Below, one piece after another: positions 43,540-53,806 of a stretch of 64,000 nt of DNA. Origin of the DNA: Leptospira kobayashii (GTDB taxonomy: Bacteria > Spirochaetota > Leptospiria > Leptospirales > Leptospiraceae). The notes below the pieces were generated by a model. The model was not told the origin of the DNA and searched no databases. It worked only from the letters and a program-made list of their open reading frames with translations. The DNA lies in assembly GCF_003114835.2 (NCBI RefSeq), contig NZ_AP025028.1, positions 1,067,001-1,131,000 on the forward strand, given 5' to 3'. Positions within the stretch are counted from its first letter, which is position 1. Every line of letters begins with the position of its first letter. Both the position numbers and the translations under genes were made by a program.

Positions 43540-45792
43540 ATGTTATCATTGTTAAAGAGCATTCATGATATCACTCGGGTTTATAAAATGAAATTTTGGA
43601 TGTTTGTAAATAGAACAGCCGTTTATAAATTTGCATTGCAATTGGTTTTTGCTCTGTTTTTACTCTTAAGTTTCGGAGTTGCTTGGAAAATATATACGAT
43701 CCAAGCGGATGAAAAAGCAACCATCGCCAAACTCAGCTGGTCTCAAAATCTGGAAGATTATCTTTCCGCGCTAAAAGATGCAGAAACAAGTCAAAGAGGA
43801 TACCTACTAACAGGCGATAGAGATTTTTTAGAGCCTTATTTTTATGCTATTTCCCAATTTCCTATTTTGGAAAAAGTTTTATTGGAACAAGCCGAAGAAA
43901 AATATAAAAAGGATCTGAGTTTGATTTTCGGTTTTTCGCTTAGGAAAAGAACCGAAATTCAAAATCGAATCGCCGAATTTGATCTTGGTCGTAAGGATTT
44001 GGCTTTTAACGCCGTTCGTTCGAAAGTAGGCAAAAATCTAATGGATGAAATTCGCATTAGAATTGCCAAACTCAGAAAAGACAAATCAATCGCTGAAAAG
44101 GCAGAGAGACTGCAAAAAGAAAAAGAAAATACCGCATTATTTACTTTTTGTCTGATCGGCTTTGTCGTGATATCCGGTCTTATCGTTTGGATGATTTTAT
44201 TGATTTCCCGAAATGCCAAAGTCGAATCGGAAAGAAATGAGATCAATTCCCGTTTTCTGGAAATTGATGATTTGTATCAAAATTCTCCGGTAGGATTTCA
44301 TTCCCTTGATAGTGATGGCAAGTTTTTGAAGATGAACGATACCGCCTTGCGTTGGTTAGGATATACGAGAGAAGAAGTCATTGGCAAAAAATCCGTTTTT
44401 GATGTTCTTGCGAAAGGTAGCGATGAGATTTTTAGAAAAGAGTTTCCTGCTTTTAAAGAAAGAGGACATATCAATGAGATTAAAGTTCAATTTGTAAAGA
44501 GAAACGGTGAGATCATGGATATTATATTATCCGCAACTGCGATCAAAGATGCCGAAGGTAAAATGCTTTTGAGCCGTTCCTCATTTATCGATAATACGAA
44601 ATCATCGGAATACGAAAGAGAGTTGGTCAAAGCAAAGAAGAAAGCGGAAGAGGCAAGCCAGGCCAAATCCGAATTTTTATCCAGCATGAGTCATGAATTG
44701 AGAACCCCACTTAATGCTGTGATCGGGCTTACCATTCTATTATTGGAAGAAAATCCGAAACCGGAACAAATTGAAAATCTAAATAATCTCAAGTTTTCCA
44801 GTGAGACATTATTGTCTTTGATCAATGATATTCTTGATTTTAGTAAAATTGAAGAGAGAAGAATCAGTCTTGAATCGATAGTTTTCAGAATTGATTCTCT
44901 CCTCGGTTCCGTTTTCAAATCTTTCGATCTAAAGGCTAAGGAAAAATTGCTCAAACTTGTTACGCATGTGGACGCAAATTTCCCAAGTACTGTCAAAGCT
45001 GATCCCACTCGATTGCTTCAGATTCTGAACAATCTATTGTCCAATGCGATTAAATTTACCCGTGAGGGAGAAATTTCCGTTAACGCGAAATTGATTTCTC
45101 AAACTGACACAAGTTATTTGATTCAGTTGCAGATTCAAGACACGGGAATCGGAATCCCCGAAGAAAAATTGCAATTGATTTTTGATAAATTCATGCAAGT
45201 GAGTGGCGATACAACCAGAAGATTCGGTGGGTCCGGACTCGGTCTTGCCATTTCGAAAGGGCTTTTGGATCTAATGGGTGGAACGATTGAAGTAAAAAGC
45301 TTGTTAGGTGTGGGAACAACATTTACAGTTACCTTACCTGTTGAAAAAACTTTGGAAACCATCGATACGGATGTGAATTTGGAACAGATAGATTATACTA
45401 CCTTACGAGGATCCAGGATTCTGATTGCAGATGATATTCTGATTAATCGGGAAATTGTGGCTCGATTTTTAACCAAATGGGGTGTTGAAATCGGACACGC
45501 GGTGGATGGGATTGATGTATTGGATCAATTGAAGTTAAATCATTATGATGTGATTCTTATGGACTTACATATGCCCGATATGGACGGATATCAGGCAACT
45601 CAGGTGATTCGAAAGGGAGATATTGTTCCTGATAAAAAAGATATTCCTATCATCGCTTTGACGGCTTCCGCACAATTGGAGACTCAGGAAAAAATAAAAG
45701 AGGTCGGCATGAATGATTATATAGCAAAACCTTTTTTACCGAAAGAACTTTATACCAAACTAAAAATTCAGATTAGAAAAAACAATTCCTGA
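43540..45792 (+). CDS. CHASE3-PAS hybrid histidine kinase with C-terminal receiver
   Basis: A 750-residue membrane kinase. Two membrane helices (about residues 27-50 and 202-224) bracket a CHASE3-like periplasmic domain, recognisable from DAETSQRGYLLTGDRDFLEPY. A PAS domain (about 245-355) precedes the kinase core: H-box MSHELRTPLNAVIG, N-box NNLLSNAIKFT, G1 DTGIGIPE and G2 GGSGLGLAISKGL. The C-terminal receiver has Asp in ILMDLHMPDMDG and Lys in IAKPFLP. ATG 43588 (MKFWMF) is an alternative start. It lies 27 bases after the REC-PAS kinase and may be co-transcribed with it. Confidence 0.93.
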   Translation: MLSLLKSIHDITRVYKMKFWMFVNRTAVYKFALQLVFALFLLLSFGVAWKIYTIQADEKATIAKLSWSQNLEDYLSALKDAETSQRGYLLTGDRDFLEPYFYAISQFPILEKVLLEQAEEKYKKDLSLIFGFSLRKRTEIQNRIAEFDLGRKDLAFNAVRSKVGKNLMDEIRIRIAKLRKDKSIAEKAERLQKEKENTALFTFCLIGFVVISGLIVWMILLISRNAKVESERNEINSRFLEIDDLYQNSPVGFHSLDSDGKFLKMNDTALRWLGYTREEVIGKKSVFDVLAKGSDEIFRKEFPAFKERGHINEIKVQFVKRNGEIMDIILSATAIKDAEGKMLLSRSSFIDNTKSSEYERELVKAKKKAEEASQAKSEFLSSMSHELRTPLNAVIGLTILLLEENPKPEQIENLNNLKFSSETLLSLINDILDFSKIEERRISLESIVFRIDSLLGSVFKSFDLKAKEKLLKLVTHVDANFPSTVKADPTRLLQILNNLLSNAIKFTREGEISVNAKLISQTDTSYLIQLQIQDTGIGIPEEKLQLIFDKFMQVSGDTTRRFGGSGLGLAISKGLLDLMGGTIEVKSLLGVGTTFTVTLPVEKTLETIDTDVNLEQIDYTTLRGSRILIADDILINREIVARFLTKWGVEIGHAVDGIDVLDQLKLNHYDVILMDLHMPDMDGYQATQVIRKGDIVPDKKDIPIIALTASAQLETQEKIKEVGMNDYIAKPFLPKELYTKLKIQIRKNNS

Positions 45793-45809
45793 TAATTTTA
45801 TTATAAAAT

Positions 45810-47762
45810 TCATTTTTTCGTAAGATTTAAGGCAAGTATCGTTATATCATCTTCGGCCCGTTTGAATTTTTGAAAACGCGAGACTTCGGATGTTATTTGA
45901 TCGCATATCGTTTGCGGATCGAGATTTCCCATTTTTTGCAGTATATCTATCAGTCCTTCTTCACCAAATAGAGTTCCAGTGGTAGGGTTTCTCGATTCCA
46001 AAATTCCATCCGTATATAAAATCAAAGTTCCTGATTCAGGCAAAGGTATTATTACTTCTTTGATTTCCAGGGGGATGTATTCCGTGATTGCTCTACCTTG
46101 AGAGTATATGTATTCATAATCTCCGTTTGGTTGCAGCAAAATCAAAGGATGGTGTCCTGCATTTACAAATTTCAGAATCTTCTTTTCCGGATGGATGTAA
46201 ACAAATACGGCTGTTAGAAAATTTCCGGAAAGACTTTCCAAAAGAGAAAGTCTTATTTTCTGGGCGGCTAATGCCGGTTCATCCAATTGGTCCGCCCAGA
46301 TCTGAAGCGAAACTTTTGTCATACTTGCAATGATAGCGGCAGGAATTCCGTGGCCTGATACGTCACAGAGAAATAATCCGAAACAATCTTCTTTTTCAAT
46401 GATCTGAACAAAATCTCCCCCGATCTCGGAAGTGGGCATATAACGGAATCCGAGAGGATATCCTTTGATGGAAGTTCGTGCCTTAGGAAGCAAATCCTTT
46501 TGCAATTGTCTGGCTACTTTCAATTGAATGTCAATCTCACGTTTGCTTTCGGTATCCTTTCGAAGTTGTCTCACCTTTACCATTAACGCAGTAGCAAGTA
46601 AAAAGATTTCCAGCGCAGATCCCAGTGGTAATGAATACATGGCAAACAAAGTGGGTTGGATCAAACCTTGTACCGTCAAAGTATTGACAGAGGCTCCTAA
46701 TAGGACGGAAGCCAATGCGAAAAAGAATAAGTAATTTTCTATGTTTCTTTTGTTTTCAAGGAGAGAATAAAAAGATATAAATAGTCCGAGTAAAATCGGA
46801 GCCATTACGATCAAAACAGCGATATGAATATAACTCCTCAAATCTATGAAAAAAACGGAAAAGACCATAATAAAACTGATGATCACCAAAACTTTAATCA
46901 ACTTATAAATATTAGGTGATTTTTTGGGAATATTCAAAAATTCGGATGTGAATAATAATCCGAAAATGCAGCTAAAATAGATAGCTATCGGGAAAAGATA
47001 GTTTTTCCAGATATGAGAGTCTCCTATTTCCACATACTGCATAAATCCCGTGGAATATAGATTGATCAGTAAAATGGTAGAAAGATAGAAAAAATAAAAA
47101 TAGAACTGTTTATAACGTAAGGAATATGCCAAAAACAAGCTATAGACAAACATAAGACCACCTGCACCGAAATAGGCGGCAAAAAGAATATCATTCTTTT
47201 TGGAATAGTTTAGAAAGGAGCGAGTATCATACAGTGATACGAAATTGAAAATAGGATTTGCAGATTCAATTTTTATAAAAACCGTAATTTCCTGTCCGGG
47301 GGAAAGATCAATGGGAAATGCGGACAAGTGCGAATAGATTGGTTTGTCTTTCTGTAAAACCTGCTCGCCTGAGTTCATCCGTATCCATTTTCCATGATAC
47401 GGATAATATAATTCAAAAAAATCCACCACAGGACTGGAAAAGATCAAATAAAAAGTATGAGGCAAAGTTCCTTTATAACTGAGATTGAGTTTGAACCAAA
47501 CAGGCTTTGTTTCTTTAGAGAAAGAAACGGTTTTGCCCGGATTCTTTTGCCAAACAGTATCCGCTTTCCGTATATTTTCAAGAGAGGAATTTTCCTTCGG
47601 AGGGATAGTGTATTCCAGATATTCCCCGATATGGACGTATCTGCTTTCTTCATAGACTGAAATGGTTTCTCCGAGTGTAGGCAAGGAAGAGAGAAAATAA
47701 ATAACTATGATTACAAAATTCGACTTACTTAAGTTAGATGGTATCGAGAGTAAATTTCCCAT
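45810..47762 (-). CDS. 7TMR-DISM receptor with SpoIIE/PP2C phosphatase, second copy
   Basis: A 650-residue protein with a signal peptide, a 7TMR-DISMED2 periplasmic domain (residues about 35-185, VWFKLNLSYKG and PHTFYLIFSSPVVDFFELYY), seven membrane helices (195-400), a coiled coil and a PP2C domain. Metal aspartates lie in SEIGGDFVQI, CDVSGHGIPAAIIAS, YTDGILES and EDDITILAL. It has the same plan as the protein at 19121, although the periplasmic domain belongs to a different DISMED type. Likely target: the phospho-serine of an anti-sigma antagonist. It ends 17 bases from the convergent hybrid kinase. Confidence 0.9.
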   Translation of the reverse strand: MGNLLSIPSNLSKSNFVIIVIYFLSSLPTLGETISVYEESRYVHIGEYLEYTIPPKENSSLENIRKADTVWQKNPGKTVSFSKETKPVWFKLNLSYKGTLPHTFYLIFSSPVVDFFELYYPYHGKWIRMNSGEQVLQKDKPIYSHLSAFPIDLSPGQEITVFIKIESANPIFNFVSLYDTRSFLNYSKKNDILFAAYFGAGGLMFVYSLFLAYSLRYKQFYFYFFYLSTILLINLYSTGFMQYVEIGDSHIWKNYLFPIAIYFSCIFGLLFTSEFLNIPKKSPNIYKLIKVLVIISFIMVFSVFFIDLRSYIHIAVLIVMAPILLGLFISFYSLLENKRNIENYLFFFALASVLLGASVNTLTVQGLIQPTLFAMYSLPLGSALEIFLLATALMVKVRQLRKDTESKREIDIQLKVARQLQKDLLPKARTSIKGYPLGFRYMPTSEIGGDFVQIIEKEDCFGLFLCDVSGHGIPAAIIASMTKVSLQIWADQLDEPALAAQKIRLSLLESLSGNFLTAVFVYIHPEKKILKFVNAGHHPLILLQPNGDYEYIYSQGRAITEYIPLEIKEVIIPLPESGTLILYTDGILESRNPTTGTLFGEEGLIDILQKMGNLDPQTICDQITSEVSRFQKFKRAEDDITILALNLTKK

Positions 47763-47768
47763 GTAAAA

Positions 47769-49178
47769 TCAGTAAGAAGAGCCGGCTCCTCCCCCTCCCG
47801 AACTACCCCCTCCCCAGGAACCTCCGGATCCTCTGCTGGAATAACCGGAACTGGAACTACCCGAAGAAGATCTGGTTAATTTTGCGGTATGAACTTCTCT
47901 ATTTTCGGTAAGCTTGCAATGCGCGCATTCATAATGATGAATTTCCAAACCACCCGAGTCGTAATCCGCTTTTCTTTTTACTGTAATGGAAATGCGGCGG
48001 AATGTTTGAAAATGACATTTTTTACAAGTCGAGGCTGGCGAACTTCCCGAATACTTTTCTTTGATATGGATATCGCACCCTTTGCAATGCCAAATATCAT
48101 AATCAACGGAATAGATTTTTTCTTCACTAATTTCTCCCGCACTTAAATAGGCATTGTCTTTTGTTTCATTTAACTTTTGCATTTTTTGGGAACAGACAGG
48201 GCAGGTTCTGGGATTGTTTCTCAATCTGTTTTCTATTTTTCTATTTACGAAATACAAGATAAGTCCGATGGGAATCAGGTTCAATATGGAAAAGAAAGTG
48301 TCGGATTCCGAGAGTTCTGTCGGTAAAATACTGAAACCGGCGATTATTCCTGAAATCCAACTGAGGTATTTTCCAAAATACGAATATACTTTATAAATGG
48401 ATTGGTTCCCGAAAGGGAGAATCGATAAGAATCCGCCAAACAAAAACCAAACGGCGATTGCCGCCAAAGATAGAAAAAAAACAACGAATTCTTTGAAACT
48501 TTGCTTTGGTTCGAATAACATTCGTTTAAAGATACCCATTCCGTTATGCTCTGCGGACATGTTAGTTTCCATAGTTTGAATGTAATGGGAGATAGGTTGG
48601 TCTATATAAGGAAAAATTTCTTCTTTTTCTTCCACTAGGTCAGACAAACCTATCTCAGGATTCTGAATTCCCCTTTGGATACCGCGGAGCCCCTTTACTA
48701 TTCCTAAAGAAAAATTTTCTCCTTTAAATTCGGGGATTACCAATTCGTCCAATATCCTTTTGCATTTAATATCAGTTAGTATGGACTCCATTCCATATCC
48801 GGTTTCGATCTCAAGTCTTCTTTGGTCTACCACATGAAGAAATAAGACTCCGTTGTCTTTGCCCTTTTTGCCGATTCCCCAGGCTTCGAAGAGGGCAGTC
48901 GCGAATTCTTTCGGAGAATAATCACCTACACTTGGTAATACGACAATTGCGATCTCCGCCTGAGTTTCCGATTCCGTTCGAGAGATTCTCTCGTTCAGTT
49001 CCGAGATAGCACCGGAATCATTTAAATACCCTACTTGGTCCAAAACCCATCCGTTGGCAAGCCTCGGGTTGGGAAGTCTGGAAATTTGCTCTGCCAGTGA
49101 GTCCGCAAAAAGGGGGTGTGAGAACGCGACAAATATCAATACGGAACGAAAGAGATTCGAAAAACAAATACTCGACAT
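47769..49178 (-). CDS. TPM-domain (YgcG-like) membrane protein
   Basis: A 469-residue protein from ATG 49178, which exposes the signal MSSICFSNLFRSVLIFVAFSHPLFA; the frame is open further upstream without a better start. Residues about 45-170 form a TPM domain (YLNDSGAISELNERI, ETQAEIAIVVLPSVGDYSPKE and NGVLFLHVVDQRRLEIETGYG). Two hydrophobic helices lie at about 235-310. Two Cys-rich clusters follow, CPVCSQKM with CKGCDIH and CKKCHF with CAHCKL, consistent with zinc ribbons. It ends in the Gly/Ser-rich tail typical of YgcG proteins. TPM proteins are linked to envelope or photosystem maintenance; the precise role is unknown. Confidence 0.85.
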   Translation of the reverse strand: MSSICFSNLFRSVLIFVAFSHPLFADSLAEQISRLPNPRLANGWVLDQVGYLNDSGAISELNERISRTESETQAEIAIVVLPSVGDYSPKEFATALFEAWGIGKKGKDNGVLFLHVVDQRRLEIETGYGMESILTDIKCKRILDELVIPEFKGENFSLGIVKGLRGIQRGIQNPEIGLSDLVEEKEEIFPYIDQPISHYIQTMETNMSAEHNGMGIFKRMLFEPKQSFKEFVVFFLSLAAIAVWFLFGGFLSILPFGNQSIYKVYSYFGKYLSWISGIIAGFSILPTELSESDTFFSILNLIPIGLILYFVNRKIENRLRNNPRTCPVCSQKMQKLNETKDNAYLSAGEISEEKIYSVDYDIWHCKGCDIHIKEKYSGSSPASTCKKCHFQTFRRISITVKRKADYDSGGLEIHHYECAHCKLTENREVHTAKLTRSSSGSSSSGYSSRGSGGSWGGGSSGGGGAGSSY

Positions 49179-49270
49179 TGTTCTTGGATGCTGTCCTGTT
49201 TCACTCCTATGGAAAGATTTTTTCCTGATTTTCTTTGATTTCTTTACAGTTTGAAAAATGATTTGATGGA

Positions 49271-49297
49271 TTAGCAGTCTAATGCTTAGAGTGCTAA
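49271..49297 (+). promoter_or_regulatory. CIRCE element (HrcA operator) before clpB
   Basis: TTAGCAGTC, nine bases, GAGTGCTAA: this differs from the CIRCE consensus (TTAGCACTC-N9-GAGTGCTAA) at a single base. It lies 17 bases before the ATG at 49314 and so would cover the ribosome-site region or early transcript. HrcA should repress the gene until heat shock. Confidence 0.92.
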
Positions 49298-49313
49298 TCA
49301 GAGGGCTACTTCC

Positions 49314-51701
49314 ATGAAACAGTTTGATTCGATTGTGCAAGGGGCTTTGGACATCGCCCAAACCGAGGCGATCCGTAGAAAAAATCCGGAGATCACACCC
49401 GCACATTTAATTTGGGGATTTTTGTCCCACCCGAGCTCTCATTCGGGCAAAGCTTTGGCAAAACACAAAGCTGCAGTAGAGACCAGTTTGAATAAATTAC
49501 CTAAGATTGCGGGAGAGGTAGGATTTGAAAACCTGCGAACTTCTCCTCAGCTTTCTCAATGGATGACAATGGCCGGTTCGCGAGCCGCCGAGAACGGTAG
49601 GGAAGAATTACGCGAAGCCGATTTTTTAAAATTTTTACCCAATATTTTACCTGAGTTGAAAATCGATTATAACGATTTGAATGTAAAGGAGACTGATGAA
49701 GAGTTTCCGAATTTTTTAATCAACCTCAACGAACAGGCGAAAGCTGGTAAATTGGATCCGGTAATCGGTCGTACCAAAGAAATCCGTTCTGTGATGGAGA
49801 TTTTGGGAAGGCGATCAAAAAACAACCCGGTGTTAGTTGGTTCTGCCGGAGTAGGTAAAACTGCGATCGTAGAAGGACTTGCGGAACAAATCGTAAAGGG
49901 AAAGGTTCCCGATGTTCTTCGAGGGAAAACAGTGTATTCTCTGGATATGGGACAACTCATGGCCGGCACGAAGTACAGGGGAGATTTTGAAGAAAAACTG
50001 CAACATCTGCTTCGTTTCGTAAAATCCCAGGCCGGAGAAGCGATTTTGTTTATAGATGAAATCCATCAGCTGGTAGGTGCCGGTAGAACGGAAGGCGCGA
50101 TGGATGCGGCAAATCTGCTCAAGCCTGCATTGGCTCGTGGCGACTTACATTGTATAGGTGCAACGACTCCGGAAGAATTTCAAAAATATATATTGGGAGA
50201 TGCGGCGTTGGAACGTAGATTCCGTTCCGTACCTGTATCCGAACCGTCAAAAGAAGACGCGATAGAAATTTTGATGGGAATCCGGGATAAGTTTGAGATC
50301 CATCACGGAATCAAAATCTCTGATGATGCGATCTACGCTTCCGTGTTTTTATCAGACCAGTATTTGACGGATAAAAATCTTCCCGATAAGGCAATTGATC
50401 TTGTAGACGAAGCTGCTTCTGCATTGAAGTTATCTGCGGAAGCAATGCCTGCTCATTTGGCGGAGTTGGAAAGTGAGATTCGCTCCAAAAAGATATATGC
50501 CCAAGTAGAAAAGAAAAACGATGAAATCTTGAAAGAGATTGAGGAATTGGAAAAAAAATTCTCTCAGGAAAAATCGGTCTGGGAAAAAGAAGTAGGTGCC
50601 TTGAAACAAATGGCTTCCGTAAAAAATAAAATGGATCGTGTAAAGTTCGATTTGGAAGCGGCTCAGACCAGAGCTGACTATACGGAAGCTTCCCGATTGA
50701 AGTATGCCGTATTGCCCGAGTTAGAGAAGGAACTCGCAACTTTTCAGAACAATTGGATCTTGGGAAGATCGCATATAGGTTCCGTGATTTCCCGCCAAAC
50801 AGGGATTCCTGTGGAGAAGATATTGAAAACCAAGCAGGAAAATATCCTGGAATTGGAAAATCATTTGAAATCCTCCGTTTTCGGGCAAGAGGAAGCTTTG
50901 AAAGAAATTGCCGAATCGCTTCTCACAAGTTATGCGGGGATTTCCGCTGAGAACAGACCTCTGGGCTCTTTTTTACTAAAAGGACCTACCGGAGTGGGAA
51001 AAACCGAAACAGCGAAGGCACTTGCCAAATATCTATTTGATAATGAATCCAATATGATTCGTTTGGATTTGTCCGAGTTTTCTGAGAAACATTCCGTTTC
51101 AAAACTCATCGGCGCTCCTGCCGGTTATGTCGGTTATGAGGAAGGTGGAATTTTAACTGAGGCGGTTCGAAGAAGACCTTATTCGGTGATTCTCTTTGAT
51201 GAGATTGAAAAAGCGCATCCTGACTTTGCGGATATACTTTTGCAGATTTTGGATGATGGAAGGCTTACGGACAACAAAGGTAGGACAATTAACTTTAAAA
51301 ATACGATCGTTTTATTGACTACCAATTCCAGAGACATCTATAGTGATTTCAAACCTGAAGTTTTGGGAAGGTTGGATGCCATTCTGACTTACAAATCGAT
51401 TGATTCTTCCGTTATGGAAAGACTGATCGATAAACAATTAAAACTTCTCAATGAAAGATTGAAGGTGAAGGGAATTGTTATCGAACTTTCAGAAAGTACG
51501 GAAAGGGCTCTAACCGAACAAGGATACGATCCTAAATTCGGAGCTAGGCCTTTGAATCAAGTATTCAATCGATTGGTTAATCGTCCTCTTTCCAAGGAAA
51601 TCCTTGCAGGAACTTTGAGCGAAGGTGTTTATCGAGGGGATTGGAACGGGATCGAAGTTCGATTTGAAAAGCTACGGGAGTCAAAATTGGTAGAAATTTG
51701 A
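49314..51701 (+). CDS. clpB: ClpB-type AAA+ disaggregase
   Basis: A 795-residue Hsp100. The N domain (residues 1-140) is followed by AAA-1 with Walker A GSAGVGKT and Walker [11 protein letters not shown]. The middle coiled coil (about 390-500) parallels ClpB, including [20 protein letters not shown]-2 has [19 protein letters not shown] and [14 protein letters not shown]. The small loop after NTIVLLTTN is short ([17 protein letters not shown]) and has no IGL/IGF tripeptide, so it should not dock ClpP. It works with DnaK to resolubilise aggregates. It is about 60 residues shorter than E. coli ClpB, and is preceded by a CIRCE element. Confidence 0.88.
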   Translation: MKQFDSIVQGALDIAQTEAIRRKNPEITPAHLIWGFLSHPSSHSGKALAKHKAAVETSLNKLPKIAGEVGFENLRTSPQLSQWMTMAGSRAAENGREELREADFLKFLPNILPELKIDYNDLNVKETDEEFPNFLINLNEQAKAGKLDPVIGRTKEIRSVMEILGRRSKNNPVLVGSAGVGKTAIVEGLAEQIVKGKVPDVLRGKTVYSLDMGQLMAGTKYRGDFEEKLQHLLRFVKSQAGEAILFIDEIHQLVGAGRTEGAMDAANLLKPALARGDLHCIGATTPEEFQKYILGDAALERRFRSVPVSEPSKEDAIEILMGIRDKFEIHHGIKISDDAIYASVFLSDQYLTDKNLPDKAIDLVDEAASALKLSAEAMPAHLAELESEIRSKKIYAQVEKKNDEILKEIEELEKKFSQEKSVWEKEVGALKQMASVKNKMDRVKFDLEAAQTRADYTEASRLKYAVLPELEKELATFQNNWILGRSHIGSVISRQTGIPVEKILKTKQENILELENHLKSSVFGQEEALKEIAESLLTSYAGISAENRPLGSFLLKGPTGVGKTETAKALAKYLFDNESNMIRLDLSEFSEKHSVSKLIGAPAGYVGYEEGGILTEAVRRRPYSVILFDEIEKAHPDFADILLQILDDGRLTDNKGRTINFKNTIVLLTTNSRDIYSDFKPEVLGRLDAILTYKSIDSSVMERLIDKQLKLLNERLKVKGIVIELSESTERALTEQGYDPKFGARPLNQVFNRLVNRPLSKEILAGTLSEGVYRGDWNGIEVRFEKLRESKLVEI

Positions 51702-51736
51702 TTTCCTTTCTTTTGGAATAGGGCTGTAATGGAAAC

Positions 51737-52567
51737 ATGACAGCCCTAGCCAATTTGCAATCCAGAATTCCTACCAATCAATCCGTTTCCGTTCCAGTGT
51801 TCGGGCTGGGGGTTTGGAAATCAAAACCAAAAGAATGTTATGCGGCCGTAATTTCCGCTTTGGAAGTAGGTTATCGTCATATAGATACCGCTGCCATTTA
51901 CGGAAATGAGTCGGAAGTTGGCCAGGCGATCCGAGATTCCAAAATACCACGCTCCGAAATTTTTCTGGTAACTAAACTTTGGAATGCGGATCAAGGCTAT
52001 GATTCCGCCTTGAAAGCAATCGATCGTTCTTTGGAGAACTTGAACACAGATTATGTGGATATGTATCTGATTCATTTTCCTGTGACTGAAAAAAGAAATG
52101 AGTCCTGGAAAGCTTTGGAAGAAATTAAAAAATCAGGGAAAGCAAAATCCATCGGAGTGAGTAATTTTATGATTCCCCATTTGGAGGAATTGTTAAAGGA
52201 GGCTTCCATTGTTCCCGCAATGAATCAGGTGGAGTATCATCCGTTTCTAAATAACAACGAATTGTTTCATTATTGTGAGAGTAAAGGCATTCTTGTAGAA
52301 GCGTATAGTCCTTTGGCCCACGGCAAAAAGATAGACGATGAGCGGGTTGCGATTCTTGCTAAAAAGTATAACAAGACGAATGCGCAAATTTTACTTCGTT
52401 GGGGTTTGCAGAAAGGTATGGTATTGATACCGAAGTCTGTGAAGAAAGAAAGAATTCGGGAAAATGCAGACGTATTCGATTTTCAAATCAACGAAGCGGA
52501 TATGATGGAAATCGAAACTTGGGATGAGGATTATCGAACTTGTTGGGATCCGACAACGGTGGAGTAG
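51737..52567 (+). CDS. Aldo/keto reductase
   Basis: A 276-residue AKR of the prokaryotic 5 type. The catalytic tetrad is visible: Asp and Tyr in HIDTAAIYGNE, Lys in LVTKLWN and His in YLIHFP. GVSNFMIPHLEELL, MNQVEYHPF and VLIPKSVKKERI are the family's NADPH- and substrate-loop blocks. It reduces aldehydes or 2-keto acids with NADPH; the physiological substrate is unknown. It begins 35 bases after clpB on the same strand and is followed by intergenic repeat copy 2. Confidence 0.93.
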   Translation: MTALANLQSRIPTNQSVSVPVFGLGVWKSKPKECYAAVISALEVGYRHIDTAAIYGNESEVGQAIRDSKIPRSEIFLVTKLWNADQGYDSALKAIDRSLENLNTDYVDMYLIHFPVTEKRNESWKALEEIKKSGKAKSIGVSNFMIPHLEELLKEASIVPAMNQVEYHPFLNNNELFHYCESKGILVEAYSPLAHGKKIDDERVAILAKKYNKTNAQILLRWGLQKGMVLIPKSVKKERIRENADVFDFQINEADMMEIETWDEDYRTCWDPTTVE

Positions 52568-52580
52568 GGGTTGGTTTTTT

Positions 52581-52720
52581 GGAATACTCTCCCCGCCCTG
52601 ATTGATGGGTGGGGTACCAGACCCGCCACCCAATGTCTTCCTTCTATCACATCACCTTCCCTTTGTAAAGTGATCCTGTTTTTTCCTGAAATTTTATTTA
52701 AATAAGTTCGCCTTTTTGCC
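52581..52720 (+). repeat. Dispersed intergenic repeat, copy 2
   Basis: Starts GGAATACTCTCCCCGCCC and ends AAATAAGTTCGCCTTTTTGCC. Arm 1 CCCCGCCC (52591-52598) pairs with GGGTGGGG (52607-52614), which can instead pair its GGGTGG with CCACCC (52626-52631). It lies in the convergent gap between the aldo/keto reductase and a lipoprotein gene, 14 bases after the reductase stop, and is near-identical in its first half to copy 3. Confidence 0.88.
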
Positions 52721-52723
52721 TTC

Positions 52724-53785
52724 TTATTTCTTTCGAATTACAAATAATACCGATTGTTTTTTATCTTTTCCACCTAGCACTCCGTAACCGAAAGGAAAGG
52801 GAAGCGGTTCTGGATTTGCTTTGGAAAGTTCCAAGATTTCTTTTTGTTCTTCCGGTTTGACCGCACCGGAAAGATTCCAGGATTTCGTATAATGTCCATA
52901 TAAGGATTTTTCCCATTCTGAGGAAGGAAAAAGCCGCAAAGGAAATCCGGAATCATCCTGCACAATTAAGTTTGTGCGTTCTAAAAGTAAGTCTCTGAAT
53001 TTAGCTCTTTTTTCTCCGTGAAATAAGTATTCGGCTGACTTGGTAAAAACAGCAATATTTCCAAGTTCCGTAAAATATTCATAAAGACCGTCTCCCGGTA
53101 ATCCCTCATTCCCTGTTAGGAAAATTTTCCAGTAGGTGAGGGTTTGTTTCTTCTTTAAACCTGGATCATAAATTTCAATTGTGAATCCTTTCCAAGTCCC
53201 TGTTCCAGAAACGATCGTTTCTTCTTTGGTATCGAGGATTTCTTTCCCCAGTCTTCTTAGGAAAGCCACAAAAACAGGGTAGGCCCCGGACAAAGCCGGC
53301 CTTTTTGTTTCTTCTTTCATCTTGCGGTAAGTAAAATAATTTCGACCGGCAAGATGAGATGATAAATTTCTGATCCCGGAGAGAATGATTTTCTTTTCCG
53401 AATCCGATTTGGAATCCCAATCAAAGGGATAACCGGGATCTTCCAAACCAAATAACACGTAACGGTTGGCTTCCGGGAAGAATGAAAAAAGGTTCAGCAC
53501 GTCAATCCCGCTAAAAGGATAAAGAATGGTGTTCTTGTTTGAGGCAAGAGCCTCTTCTTTTCGAAAGTTTTGAATTTTTTCCTTTGTTTCCCCCATAATT
53601 TTCCAAGAAATATCCATTTCTGTGCTATGATCTTGGGATAATGAAGTGGGTGTTTTGCCCGACCAGATATCATAAGTTTGTCGGTTACGGACGGAATCAG
53701 CCGAAGGTTTGATTTCCATTCCGCTGCAAGAAATTAGAAAATTAATATATACAAACAAGTGTAATGAAATAAGTTTTTTCGTCAT
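52724..53785 (-). CDS. Hypothetical lipoprotein
   Basis: A 353-residue protein with a lipoprotein signal (MTKKLISLHLFVYINFLISC-SG). No family is recognised. The mature protein is mixed alpha/beta, with a region YVLFGLEDPGYPFDWD near residue 110 and a long acidic/basic helical part. It ends with FGYGVLGGKDKKQSVLFVIRKK. No enzymatic motif or internal repeat was seen. It is divergent from the large sensor kinase gene (21-base gap), so both may be transcribed from a compact shared promoter. Its stop abuts intergenic repeat copy 2. Confidence 0.72.
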   Translation of the reverse strand: MTKKLISLHLFVYINFLISCSGMEIKPSADSVRNRQTYDIWSGKTPTSLSQDHSTEMDISWKIMGETKEKIQNFRKEEALASNKNTILYPFSGIDVLNLFSFFPEANRYVLFGLEDPGYPFDWDSKSDSEKKIILSGIRNLSSHLAGRNYFTYRKMKEETKRPALSGAYPVFVAFLRRLGKEILDTKEETIVSGTGTWKGFTIEIYDPGLKKKQTLTYWKIFLTGNEGLPGDGLYEYFTELGNIAVFTKSAEYLFHGEKRAKFRDLLLERTNLIVQDDSGFPLRLFPSSEWEKSLYGHYTKSWNLSGAVKPEEQKEILELSKANPEPLPFPFGYGVLGGKDKKQSVLFVIRKK

Positions 53786-53806
53786 ACCTAACCAAGGAAG
53801 GATCTT

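Noticed and set aside
45793..45809. AATTTTATTATAAAATT palindrome as terminator
   Set aside because: Only A/T pairs with a short loop; too weak to call a terminator, although it lies in a convergent gap.
52391..52633. Minus-strand ORF beginning MGGGSGTPPINQGGES, with a similar start at 59491-59685
   Set aside because: These ORFs arise from translating the dispersed repeat; similarity is confined to the repeat, and there is no ribosome site or conserved remainder.
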